Shown in pieces: positions 30,721 through 40,960 of a stretch of DNA of 64,000 bases (position 1 is the stretch's first letter; each line of letters opens with the position of its first letter). Position numbers and translations under genes: made by a program. A model generated the notes under the pieces. That model made no database searches, was not told the origin of the DNA, and saw only the letters and a program-made list of their open reading frames with translations. Origin of the DNA: an uncultured Rhodocyclaceae bacterium (GTDB lineage Bacteria > Pseudomonadota > Gammaproteobacteria > Burkholderiales > Rhodocyclaceae); assembly GCA_907163225.1 (NCBI GenBank), contig OU015322.1, positions 372,001 to 436,000 of the forward strand, written 5' to 3'.

Positions 30721-30749
30721 AATTTACGTTAATACCGTTACTTAGTCAA
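30721..30749 (-). promoter_or_regulatory. Sigma-70 promoter of lutACB
   Basis: On the minus strand TTGACT (30749-30744), 17-bp spacer, TAAATT (30726-30721). Predicted start near 30714, just upstream of operator O1. Confidence 0.65.
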
Positions 30750-30767
30750 TAAAGTAAGGGAATATCC

Positions 30768-30773
30768 TATACT
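30768..30773 (+). promoter_or_regulatory. Probable -10 element of the regulator-ppsA transcript
   Basis: TATACT with no convincing -35 hexamer. Predicted start near 30780, upstream of operator O2. Confidence 0.4.
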
Positions 30774-30803
30774 TGCACTTTGCCGATTCGGTGATTAAAA
30801 TGC

Positions 30804-30818
30804 AGTGGTCTTACCAAT
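30804..30818. promoter_or_regulatory. FadR/LldR-type operator O2 before the regulator gene
   Basis: AGTGGTCTTACCAAT contains TGGT-CTT-ACCA, the exact reverse complement of the 11-bp core of O1. Centres are 113 bp apart. It suggests autoregulation and possibly looping with O1. Confidence 0.7.
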
Positions 30819-30831
30819 CATGCTGAGCGCC

Positions 30832-31608
30832 ATGCCCCTCAATAAAGTTCAGGTTCCGCGTATTTCTGATGCCGTCGCTTCGTCGCTGGAGCGCCGCATT
30901 CTTGAAGGCTCCTTGAAGCCGGGCGACCGCCTGCCTCCGGAGCGCGAACTGGCGACCGAATTCGGTGTTTCACGACCATCGCTGCGCGAGGCGATTCAGA
31001 AGCTGGCTTCCAAGGGGATGGTGCAGAGTCGTCAGGGTGGTGGTACGTACATCACCAATGCGCTCGAATCGACGTTCTTCGACCCTTGGCAGGACATGAT
31101 GGGCAGCCATCCCAATTTGCGCGAGGACATGCTCGAGTTTCGTCGCATGATCGAAGGCCAGGCTGCCGAATGGGCTGCCGAGCGTGCCACCGAGGCAGAC
31201 CTGACGCGCCTCGATCAATGTTTCTCAACCTTGACGGCTACCTATGCGCACGAAAACATGGATCAGCGTTCAGACGCCGACATTGCATTTCACCAGGCTG
31301 TCGGCGAGGCCAGCCACAATGCCTTGCTCGGGCACTTATCGTCCGCATTGCTCCGTCTGATGCACGACAATATCCGGCTGAATCTCGGTGAACTGAAGAC
31401 ACTGCCCGCTGCGGATGTACTGCTCAAGAACCAGCATGCGGCCATTTTCGACGCGATCATCGCCCGCAAGCCGCAGGCCGCTCGCGCCGCTGCCGAAACA
31501 CACATAGATTTTGTCCGTGAAACCCTGGCGCAAACCCTGCGTAGCGTTGCACGCCGCGAAACGGCTGCCCGTCGCCTCAGCCCCGATTTTTCCGAATCCA
31601 CTTTCTGA
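30832..31608 (+). CDS. GntR-family lactate regulator, FadR subfamily (LldR-like)
   Basis: Transcription factor with an N-terminal winged helix (about 8-75, with RLPPERELATEFGVSRPSLREA) and a C-terminal FCD all-helical ligand domain (about 95-235) containing the His/Asp positions that bind a metal or organic acid. It is divergent from lutACB with matching operators in the intergenic region, so control of lactate oxidation is likely. The GTG at 30805 overlaps operator O2; ATG 30820 and ATG 30832 both fit the family and 30832 gives the usual short lead (MPLNKVQVPRISD). ppsA follows after 32 bp. Confidence 0.85.
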   Translation: MPLNKVQVPRISDAVASSLERRILEGSLKPGDRLPPERELATEFGVSRPSLREAIQKLASKGMVQSRQGGGTYITNALESTFFDPWQDMMGSHPNLREDMLEFRRMIEGQAAEWAAERATEADLTRLDQCFSTLTATYAHENMDQRSDADIAFHQAVGEASHNALLGHLSSALLRLMHDNIRLNLGELKTLPAADVLLKNQHAAIFDAIIARKPQAARAAAETHIDFVRETLAQTLRSVARRETAARRLSPDFSESTF

Positions 31609-31640
31609 TTTTCAATTTGACCCCTTAGTAAGGAAGCCCC

Positions 31641-34016
<2,376 letters not shown>

Positions 34017-34037
34017 TTCTGTTTTGACCGTACTTGC

Positions 34038-34072
34038 TGCGGTCAACTGGAAAAAACAGCCAAAATTGAAAA
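34038..34072 (+). repeat. Dispersed 35-bp repeat, copy D
   Basis: TGCGGTCAACTGGAAAAAAC then AGCCAAAATTGAAAAG; one of the best copies, between ppsA and its terminator. Confidence 0.75.
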
Positions 34073-34095
34073 GCCGGGGAAGCCCGGCTTTTTTT
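34069..34095 (+). terminator. Rho-independent terminator of ppsA
   Basis: AAGCCGGG, loop GAA, then CCCGGCTT and a run of seven T. Stem of about eight pairs; a strong terminator. Confidence 0.92.
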
Positions 34096-34111
34096 CGTCC
34101 ACAAAATACCC

Positions 34112-34145
34112 GTAAGGTCAACCGAAAAAAGCAGCGAAAAAAGAA
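34112..34145 (+). repeat. Dispersed 35-bp repeat, copy E
   Basis: TAAGGTCAACCGAAAAAAGC then AGCGAAAAAAG. Shorter match; 40 bp after copy D in the same orientation. Confidence 0.6.
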
Positions 34146-34255
34146 TAGGCCCAGTTTTCCTTGTCTTCTCATTTTTCGCTTTCGTATCGTCAAATGCTTC
34201 CGTGCCCGGAGAGCCAGAAATTTTGGCTAAATCTTTACGTTTTTGCGCTTAGCCC

Positions 34256-34282
34256 TAAAGTTTTGCGGCCAAATGTCGGTAA
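34256..34282 (+). promoter_or_regulatory. Sigma-28 (FliA)-type promoter
   Basis: TAAAGTTT, exactly 11 bp, GTCGGTAA. The flagellar sigma consensus is TAAAGTTT-N11-GCCGATAA, so the -35 matches 8 of 8 and the -10 matches 6 of 8 at the right spacing. It precedes the GGDEF/EAL gene by 75 bp. Confidence 0.65.
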
Positions 34283-34356
34283 TAAGTTGATAGGCCGTAA
34301 TCACAACAATTTCAGCGCTTTCGACGACGTAACCCGGGCGCTTCAAGGGGATTTTT

Positions 34357-37296
34357 TTGGGGCAACAAACCCGTTCCGATAGCGAGTCAATTCTGCGGGT
34401 ATTGCTGCTGGAGGCGGTCGACCGTGATGGTCAGCGTTTGCTGGATGCGCTTCGCGGTGGTGGGCATAACCTTTATTCCCGTCGCTTGGCGCTGCGCAGC
34501 GAACTTGAAGAGGCATTGCGCTGCGAGACGTGGGATGTCGTTTTGCTCAGTTGCTCGCTGCCTGGTTTTCCACCGGAGTCAGCCGTTGAATTGCTCCTGG
34601 AATTCGCTCCTGGCATCCCGGTCATCCTGACCGTAGACCGTGGCTCGCTGGAATTTCCTTTTGCGCTGCTTGAAAACGGGGCTTGTGATTTTGTTTTCAA
34701 GAGCAACCCGACACGCCTCCTTGCTGTCATCGAACGTGAGTGCACCAAGGTTCAGCTTTCGTACGAACAGCATCAGGCATTGGTCAGCGCGGACAATATT
34801 GATGGCATCGACGAGGGTGTGGCGCGCTTTTTCCAGTTGGCCAGCAATATTCCCGAGTGCTACTGGCTGCTGGATGCGGAAACTTGGAACGTAACCTACG
34901 TCAGCAAAGGCTATGAGCAGATTTGGGGACGCTACGTTGAAGCGCTTTACGCGGATCGCAAGGATTGGCTGAACTATGTGCTCGAAGATGACCGGGCCAG
35001 GGTCGTCGCCCAAATGCACGAAAACCGGATGGGCGGACTGGACATCAAATTCCGCGTCCAGCGCCCGGGTGAAGGTCTGCGCTGGCTGCATGCGAGGAAT
35101 TTCCCGGTGCGAAACGAGGAGGGTGCGATTGTCAGCGTCGGTGGTGTGGCCAGCGACATCACCAGCCTGCTTGCCGACAAGTGGAAAGCACCTTATTTTG
35201 CTCATTTTGACGCGTTGACCGCGTTACCCAACCAGTTGATGTTCTACGATCAGGTGCACCGCCTGATTTCCTTGTCGAAGCGAAATGATCTGCCCTTGAG
35301 CTTGATGGTGGTCAACATTGATCGCTTTCGCGAGTTGAATCAGACGCTAGGACATACCTCTGGAGACGAACTGCTGCGCCAGGTTGCCGGGCGCCTTTCC
35401 GGCTCATTGCGCGAGTCGGACGTGCTTGGCCGCCTCGGCGGCGATCTCTTCGGCGTGCTGCTGCCGGACGTCGCCGACAACCAGCAGGCAAGCATCGTGG
35501 CTCGTCGCATCATCGACACGCTGATCATGCCGGTGCGGGTTGATGGTCAGGATGTCTTCGCTACGGCCAGCCTCGGCATTGTCTTTTTTCCGCAGGACGG
35601 CGGCGATGTTCACGATCTGGTCTCCAATGCGGAGATTGCAGTACGTCATGCCAAAGAACAGGGACGGAACAGCTACCAGTTCTATTCAGCCGGAATGCAC
35701 GACGAAATTCGCAGCCGCCTGCTGCTCGAAACCGAGTTGCGCAACGCCACGCTGCGCGAAGAGTTCGTGCTCCACTACCAGCCGAAGGCCAGTTGCGCCA
35801 ATGGTCGGATTACCGGCACCGAGGCACTGATCCGCTGGCAGCATCCACGGCGGGGCATCGTGCCGCCCGACCAGTTTATTCCGATGCTTGAAGAAACCGG
35901 GTTGATTGTTCAGGTTGGTCGCTGGGTGATGGAAGAGGCCTGCCGTCAAGCTGTCGAATGGCAAGCTGCCGGGCTTGATATTCCCAGTGTTTCGGTCAAC
36001 CTGTCGGCGCGCCAGTTGCAGTCCGACACTCTGGTCTCGGATGTCGCAGCTACCCTGCAAAACTCTGGACTGCCGCCTGCCTGCCTCGATCTTGAAATCA
36101 CCGAGAGCATGCTGATGCACAACGCCGATGCGGCGATTCGCACCTTGACCGCTCTCAAGCAGATGGGCGTCACCATTTCGCTCGATGACTTCGGCACTGG
36201 TTATTCCAGCTTGGCCTACCTGAAACGCTTCCCGCTGGATGCCGTCAAGGTTGATCGCTCTTTTGTTCAGGATATCGCCGCCGATTCTGATGATGCCTCG
36301 ATTACCCGCGCCGTGATTACCATGGCACATCATCTCAAACTTAAAGTGGTGGCTGAAGGGGTCGAGACACCGGAGCAGCTTGCTTTACTTATTTCCCACC
36401 AATGCGATGTGATCCAGGGGTATTTTTTCTCCCGCCCGCTTGCGGCTACGGGAATGACCGATTTGCTGAATATCGACAAGCGCCTGCCGACGGCCTTGCT
36501 GCGAACGGGGACCCGCAAACCGATGGCGCTTTTTGTCGCGGTCGAGGGGTTTGAAAACGTCATCACAATGCTCGTTCGCGACGGGTATCGCGTGTGCTCG
36601 GCGCCTGACCTTCATTCGGCCATGCAGTGGTTTTCCGGAAACCTTGTCGATGTCCTGATTTGCGGAGCGCCGAAAAAGGGGTTTGACGCTGTCACGCTCA
36701 TTCGGCAGGCGGCAGAAACACAGCCGCAATGTGAACGCATCCTGCTTGCGGACAAGAAGCAATGGAGTCGCAAACCGGTTGCCGAATTAACCAGTACCGG
36801 CGCAGTACATCGCGTCATTCATCTGCCCATCGAAGTGGCGTCACTGAAGTTGATCGTCGAGGAAACGCTGGGTCGGCGACATATTTCCGATGAATACAGC
36901 CGTCTGTCTCACGAAGTCGAGATTGCCGAGCGGGAGCTGGTTCGCATTGAAGAGGATCGCATTCGCCTGGCAGAAGAGAACAAGGCGCTGCAGGCTCAGG
37001 AGCGGCAGGGCTACCTGATTTTGCAGGAAGTATTGACCGAAGTCCCTTGGCCGGTATTCGGCATTGACGACTGTGGGCTGATCGCCCTCGCCAACGACGC
37101 GGCATTCCAGCGCTTCGCCCTGCGTGGCGCCATTCCGGGGGCCTCGCTGGAGGCCGTTTTGCCGGAGGCGGCGGGGCTAGGCAACCGGGCCTCGGTTATT
37201 CTTGATGGCACGACATACGTTTGTCGCTGGCGGCATATCGCCCTGGACGGCTCGACGAATGGCCGCCTGCTATTGCTGGAGGAGCTCGCGAAATGA
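34357..37296 (+). CDS. REC-PAS-GGDEF(degenerate)-EAL-REC-PAS signalling protein
   Basis: Cytosolic 979-residue c-di-GMP protein. In order: receiver-like domain (about 12-130), PAS (about 150-270), GGDEF-fold domain (about 285-450) whose signature is GGDLF near residue 361, EAL domain (about 465-710) with [24 protein letters not shown] and VVAEGVET, a second receiver-like domain (about 720-835), a coiled coil (about 846-884) and a C-terminal PAS-like domain. The cyclase site is probably inactive (Glu replaced by Leu), while the EAL residues for phosphodiesterase activity look intact. The start is TTG 34357, with AAGGGG seven bases upstream. A sigma-28-type promoter suggests coexpression with motility genes. 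It overlaps the next gene by ATGA. Confidence 0.88.
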   Translation: MGQQTRSDSESILRVLLLEAVDRDGQRLLDALRGGGHNLYSRRLALRSELEEALRCETWDVVLLSCSLPGFPPESAVELLLEFAPGIPVILTVDRGSLEFPFALLENGACDFVFKSNPTRLLAVIERECTKVQLSYEQHQALVSADNIDGIDEGVARFFQLASNIPECYWLLDAETWNVTYVSKGYEQIWGRYVEALYADRKDWLNYVLEDDRARVVAQMHENRMGGLDIKFRVQRPGEGLRWLHARNFPVRNEEGAIVSVGGVASDITSLLADKWKAPYFAHFDALTALPNQLMFYDQVHRLISLSKRNDLPLSLMVVNIDRFRELNQTLGHTSGDELLRQVAGRLSGSLRESDVLGRLGGDLFGVLLPDVADNQQASIVARRIIDTLIMPVRVDGQDVFATASLGIVFFPQDGGDVHDLVSNAEIAVRHAKEQGRNSYQFYSAGMHDEIRSRLLLETELRNATLREEFVLHYQPKASCANGRITGTEALIRWQHPRRGIVPPDQFIPMLEETGLIVQVGRWVMEEACRQAVEWQAAGLDIPSVSVNLSARQLQSDTLVSDVAATLQNSGLPPACLDLEITESMLMHNADAAIRTLTALKQMGVTISLDDFGTGYSSLAYLKRFPLDAVKVDRSFVQDIAADSDDASITRAVITMAHHLKLKVVAEGVETPEQLALLISHQCDVIQGYFFSRPLAATGMTDLLNIDKRLPTALLRTGTRKPMALFVAVEGFENVITMLVRDGYRVCSAPDLHSAMQWFSGNLVDVLICGAPKKGFDAVTLIRQAAETQPQCERILLADKKQWSRKPVAELTSTGAVHRVIHLPIEVASLKLIVEETLGRRHISDEYSRLSHEVEIAERELVRIEEDRIRLAEENKALQAQERQGYLILQEVLTEVPWPVFGIDDCGLIALANDAAFQRFALRGAIPGASLEAVLPEAAGLGNRASVILDGTTYVCRWRHIALDGSTNGRLLLLEELAK

Positions 37297-37613
37297 TCGT
37301 TACGAAGACCGTGGCCATCGCTGATGTTGAACCGGGAATGCGTCTCGCAGTGGCCGTTTTGGACGATGGCGGACACGTGCTTTTGCCCGCCGCTGCGGCG
37401 TTGACCGACGGCATACTGCAAAGCCTGGAACGCCGGGGTGTGAGCCAGTTGCAAATCGAAAGCCAGGAAACGCTTGATCCGGCAGTTCTGGCGGCGCGCC
37501 GGGAAGCGATCGAGCAGCAGCTTGCCCGGCTTTTCCGCAAGGCCGGCGAGGGCGCGGAAACGATGGCGCTCCATCAGGCTGTTCTCGCATTTCGTCTGGA
37601 TCATTGCGCATGA
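37293..37613 (+). CDS. Small protein resembling the N-terminal domain of HD-GYP/HDOD proteins
   Basis: A 106-residue cytosolic protein. The stretch IADVEPGMRLAVAVLDDGGHVLLPAAAALTD is like the beta-rich domain found at the N-terminus of many HD-GYP and HDOD proteins (quoted part trimmed: VEPGMRLAVAV and GHVLLPAA). A helical C-terminal half follows. The ATG overlaps the EAL gene stop, and its stop overlaps the HDOD gene start, so it is translated as part of a three-gene set. Its function is not known; it may be a split-off accessory domain of the HDOD protein. Confidence 0.75.
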   Translation: MIVTKTVAIADVEPGMRLAVAVLDDGGHVLLPAAAALTDGILQSLERRGVSQLQIESQETLDPAVLAARREAIEQQLARLFRKAGEGAETMALHQAVLAFRLDHCA

Positions 37614-38452
37614 CATTGCTGACGCAAGAACAAATTGTCGCTCGTCTGAAAGTGCTGCCAGCGCTGCCATCCGTCGTTTGCGAGCTACTCGCTTCATTTG
37701 GCAACGAGGATATGGATGTCGGCCAGCTTGCCCGGCAAATATCCCGGGATCAGGCGCTGACTGCGCGCTTGCTGCGCGTGGCAAATTCATCTTTCTACGG
37801 CTTGCAAAGCCGGGTGGCGACCATCAACGACGCCATCGTCCTGCTCGGCTTTCGGGCGGTGCGCGGTATGGTGCTGGTGGTCAGCGTGAATAGTCTCTTT
37901 CGGGCCGATCAATGTCCCGGTTTTGATCCGCAGGCCTATAGCCGCCACAGCATTGGCAGTGGTCTGGCTGCCCGTGCACTGGCGCTACTTACTGGCCGCA
38001 ATCCGGAGCTCGCCTTTACTGCCGGTATTCTGCACGATATCGGGGAACTGGCGCTGGCCAGTTGTTTTGCCGAGCAGTATGCCGAGGTGCTGGCCTATCG
38101 CCAGCAGCATGATTGCTCGCTGGTCGTCGCCGAGCGCGATATTCTGGGTGTCGACCATGCGACTGTGGGCGGCTTGCTCTGCGATATCTGGCGCTTTCCG
38201 CCATCCTTGCACTCGGCGGTTGCCGAGCATCACGCGCCCTCCGGCGCGATGGCAGACTCACTCGCTGATATCACGCACGTTGCCGACGCCGTTGCACACA
38301 GCCTTGGTTTGTCACACACGGCGGATGAAATGGTCATGGCAGTCGATCAGACGGCTTGGCGGCGTCTGGGGCTGGACGGCGAGAAAATTGCCCGTGTTCT
38401 TCAGCCGGTCGTCGACGGCATGGACGAAGCCTGCGTCGCGTTCAGCGGCTGA
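37610..38452 (+). CDS. HDOD-domain signalling protein
   Basis: A 280-residue protein with an HDOD fold over most of its length: LPALPSVVCELLASF, ARQISRDQALTARLLRVANSSFYG (quoted only by its ends ARQISRDQAL and LRVANSSFYG), and ITDAI-type INDAIVLLGFRAVRGMV. An HD-like pair remains in AGILHDIGELAL, but the full catalytic set of HD hydrolases is not evident. HDOD proteins usually act in c-di-GMP, chemotaxis or stress signalling as scaffolds. It is coupled to the two preceding genes by ATGA overlaps and overlaps envZ convergently by 11 bases. Confidence 0.88.
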   Translation: MTLLTQEQIVARLKVLPALPSVVCELLASFGNEDMDVGQLARQISRDQALTARLLRVANSSFYGLQSRVATINDAIVLLGFRAVRGMVLVVSVNSLFRADQCPGFDPQAYSRHSIGSGLAARALALLTGRNPELAFTAGILHDIGELALASCFAEQYAEVLAYRQQHDCSLVVAERDILGVDHATVGGLLCDIWRFPPSLHSAVAEHHAPSGAMADSLADITHVADAVAHSLGLSHTADEMVMAVDQTAWRRLGLDGEKIARVLQPVVDGMDEACVAFSG

Positions 38453-39746
38453 TCGGCAGGGTGATGCGGGCGATCAGCCCACCGCCTGGATTGGGCAAAA
38501 GATCGAGTTGACCGTGGTGCAGTCGGGCAATGCGCTCGACGATGGCCAGCCCGAGTCCGGTTCCTGTCGCGTTGGTTCGCGCCGACTCCAGTCGGGTGAA
38601 TGGTCGCTTCAGCCGTTCAATATCTGCCACTGGCACGCCCGGCCCGCGATCCTTTATTTCCAGGCATATTTTCCCGTCGACCGTGGAAGCGGCCAGCGTG
38701 ATTTCGCCGCCGCCATATTTCACGGCGTTGTCGATCAGATTGGTTACGGCGCGGGTGATCGCCTTTGGCCTGAGCATCATTTCCGGTAGCGGCTCGATCG
38801 CAGTCACCAGTGTTTGGCCGATGCAGGCCTGGCGCTCTGCAACGCTGGCGAGCAGATGGGCGAGATCCGTCTGCGCGGGTGTCTCGCCGGATTCGGTTCG
38901 GGCGTAGTCCATGAATTGGGAAATCACGGCTTCCATTTGCTCGATGTCGGCAACCACCGCCTGCCGGGCGCCATCATCGGCAACGCTCATTTCGGCTTCC
39001 AGACGCAGACGGGTCAGTGGGGTGCGCAAATCGTGCGAAATGCCGGCCAGTACCTCGGAACGATCCTTTTCATGGCGCTGCAGATCGGCCGCCATGGTAT
39101 TGAACGCGACAGCGAGGCGGCTTAGTTCTTCGGCGCCATCTTCCGGCAAGGGGGCCGGAATCTGACCCCGGCCAACGGTCTCTGCTGATTTCGCCAACGC
39201 CTTGAGCGGCCGGCTGATACGCGAGGCAATCAGCCAGGCAGCAGCCAGGGCCAGCGCGACGGCCAGCGCCCCCCAGAGTAGCCAGTGGCGGGCAAAGCTG
39301 CGTGTGGCACGGTCGCGCGGCAGGACCAGCCAGTATTCCTCTTCGTCCGCATCGTCGAGGCGAAAGCTGACCCAGAAGCCGGGAACATCATCAACGCCGG
39401 CGGCAATCCGCGTGTGATCGCCCAGACGCGCAGTCAAATCGCGCTGCAGGAGTCGGAAAAAACGCGAGTCAGGCATGGCCTCGATTTTGTCTTCCGGCTC
39501 CGCGGGGAGCAGACGAATGCCTTCACGGGTTGAAAATTCGTTGAACAGACCCAGACGTTTTTCCGGCGCTGCCGCGAACAGCGAGGCGCGAATCAGGTTG
39601 ACCGCAGACGCTGCCAATTGGGCCGTTTCGCGCGCACGCGGCTCGGCATCGATGTAACGAAACAGGCTGAGCCAGGCTGCGGTGGTCAGCAGCACCAGCA
39701 GGGCGAGCAGCAGAAAAGTGCGCGCCAGCAGCGTGCGCGGCATCAT
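38442..39746 (-). CDS. envZ: EnvZ-type sensor histidine kinase
   Basis: Inner-membrane osmosensor-type kinase, 434 residues. Membrane helices lie at about 8-28 and 155-175 with a periplasmic domain between; a HAMP domain follows (about 175-228), then the H-box AGISHDLRTPLTRL with the phosphorylated His at 238, and an HATPase domain with NLIDNAVKYGGG (N box), DRGPGVP and ATGTGLGLAIV. It overlaps the ompR stop by four bases. A degenerate dispersed repeat falls at 38656-38688. Confidence 0.92.
   Translation of the reverse strand: MMPRTLLARTFLLLALLVLLTTAAWLSLFRYIDAEPRARETAQLAASAVNLIRASLFAAAPEKRLGLFNEFSTREGIRLLPAEPEDKIEAMPDSRFFRLLQRDLTARLGDHTRIAAGVDDVPGFWVSFRLDDADEEEYWLVLPRDRATRSFARHWLLWGALAVALALAAAWLIASRISRPLKALAKSAETVGRGQIPAPLPEDGAEELSRLAVAFNTMAADLQRHEKDRSEVLAGISHDLRTPLTRLRLEAEMSVADDGARQAVVADIEQMEAVISQFMDYARTESGETPAQTDLAHLLASVAERQACIGQTLVTAIEPLPEMMLRPKAITRAVTNLIDNAVKYGGGEITLAASTVDGKICLEIKDRGPGVPVADIERLKRPFTRLESARTNATGTGLGLAIVERIARLHHGQLDLLPNPGGGLIARITLPISR
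38656..38688 (-). repeat. Degenerate dispersed repeat in envZ
   Basis: Minus strand TCCACGGTCGACGGGAAAAT then ATGCCTGGAAAT. In the coding strand of envZ, at the TVDGKICLE segment. Confidence 0.45.
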
Positions 39747-40468
39747 TCTTTCGCGGCGCCGTCCGGAACGAAGACGTAGCCGAAGCCCCAGACGGTCTGC
39801 AGGTAGCGCGGCTGCGCCGGGTCAGCCTCGATCAGCTTGCGAAGTCGGGAAACCTGAACGTCGATGGCGCGGTCGAACGGGCCTTGCTCGCGACCTCGGG
39901 CCAAGGTCATCAGCTTGTCGCGGGAGAGCGGCTGACGCGGGTGCTGGAGCATGACTTTCAAGACAGCAAACTCGCCGGTGGTCAGCGATTGCAGTTCGGT
40001 GCCGCGCGTCAGGGTGCGGGCGGCGAGATCAACTTCAATGTTGCCGAAACGAATCAATTCCTGATCGTCTTCCGGCGCGCCGGGCGGCTTGCTGCTCTGG
40101 CGGCGCAGCACGGCGTGGATGCGGGCGAGCAGTTCGCGCGGGTTGAAGGGTTTCGGCAGGTAATCGTCGGCACCCATTTCGAGGCCGACGATACGGTCGA
40201 TTTCGTCGCCCTTGGCAGTCAGCATGATGATCGGCGTCCGGTCACCCTGTCCACGCAGGCGGCGGCAGATGGACAGGCCGTCCTCACCGGGCATCATCAG
40301 GTCGAGCACGATCAGGTGATAATGTTCGCGGGCGCGCAGCTTGTCCATTTGCTGGCCATCGGCAGCCGCCTTGACCTCAAAGCCTTGCTCGCCCAGGTAG
40401 CGGGTCAGCAGGTCGCGCAGACGGGCGTCGTCATCGACGACCAGGATGTGTGAGTGTTGTTCGTTCAT
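39743..40468 (-). CDS. ompR: OmpR-type response regulator
   Basis: Partner of the adjacent EnvZ. The 241-residue protein has a receiver domain with acidic DDD at 12-14, phosphoacceptor Asp56 in IVLDLMMPGEDG, and a C-terminal winged helix (about 140-235) with SRDKLMTLARGREQGPFDRAID (quoted in part: MTLARGREQG and DRAIDVQVSRLRK), matching OmpR. The ATG at 40468 gives the standard N-terminus MNEQHSHILVVDDD; a longer frame is rejected. It probably controls porin genes and perhaps the divergent exported protein gene. Confidence 0.93.
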   Translation of the reverse strand: MNEQHSHILVVDDDARLRDLLTRYLGEQGFEVKAAADGQQMDKLRAREHYHLIVLDLMMPGEDGLSICRRLRGQGDRTPIIMLTAKGDEIDRIVGLEMGADDYLPKPFNPRELLARIHAVLRRQSSKPPGAPEDDQELIRFGNIEVDLAARTLTRGTELQSLTTGEFAVLKVMLQHPRQPLSRDKLMTLARGREQGPFDRAIDVQVSRLRKLIEADPAQPRYLQTVWGFGYVFVPDGAAKE

Positions 40469-40625
40469 GCTGGCAAGGATATAGGCGGGCTGTGAATGCG
40501 TCGTCGTAAATGGTAACAAGGATTGTCGGCAGGCAGCCGGGAAACATATTCTTACATTTTGTGATGCTTGTCCGCGCCCGGTGGGTGGACAATGGTGACA
40601 TCTTTAATTGCTCATCGTCTCCACC

Positions 40626-40922
40626 ATGAAACCTCGCCTGGCCCTTACCGTATTGCTGTTGAGCCTGCTCGGCCCGACCGGCGGTGCGTGGGCGCAGCAA
40701 GGCTACTGGCGCGACCTGCCGCCGGAGGAGCGCCGTCAGATGCGCCAGCAGATGCGCGAACACTGGCAGCAGGAACGTGAAATTCGCCGCGACGAAGGCG
40801 CACCGCGCTGGCGCGATGTGCCGCCGGAAGACCGCCGCCAGTTGCGCAACGAATTGCGCGAGCAACGGGGCTGGCCGGATCAGCGCGAAGGGCGTGGCGG
40901 ACGGGGCTGGCGCCGAGATTGA
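40626..40922 (+). CDS. Small exported Arg/Glu-rich protein with two tandem repeats
   Basis: A 98-residue precursor with a clear signal peptide (MKPRLALTVLLLSL to GGAWA). The mature part has two copies of a roughly 22-residue unit: WRDLPPEERRQMRQQMRE and WRDVPPEDRRQLRNELRE, then a Gly/Arg-rich tail. It resembles small periplasmic helical proteins of the DUF3106 or Spy/CpxP sort, but I cannot assign a family with confidence. It is divergent from ompR across about 155 bp. The ATG at 40626 is chosen because the signal peptide starts there. Confidence 0.75.
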   Translation: MKPRLALTVLLLSLLGPTGGAWAQQGYWRDLPPEERRQMRQQMREHWQQEREIRRDEGAPRWRDVPPEDRRQLRNELREQRGWPDQREGRGGRGWRRD

Positions 40923-40960
40923 ACCCCGGCCGGGGAGCGCCTCCGGTAAAATGTCGGCCC

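Larger units (their letters stand above)
34017..34356. other. 340-bp intergenic region: terminator, two repeats, sigma-28-like promoter
   Basis: Holds, in order, an inverted pair TTGACCG/CGGTCAA (34025-34047), repeat copy D, the ppsA terminator, repeat copy E, an inverted repeat GGCTAA/TTAGCC (34225-34254) and a sigma-28-type promoter. No gene is seen. Confidence 0.7.

Noticed and set aside
38486-38518. CGGTCAACTCG-type match at the end of envZ
   Set aside because: It codes for the conserved HHGQLDLLPNP end of the kinase domain, and the spacing to the GCCCAA part could be chance.
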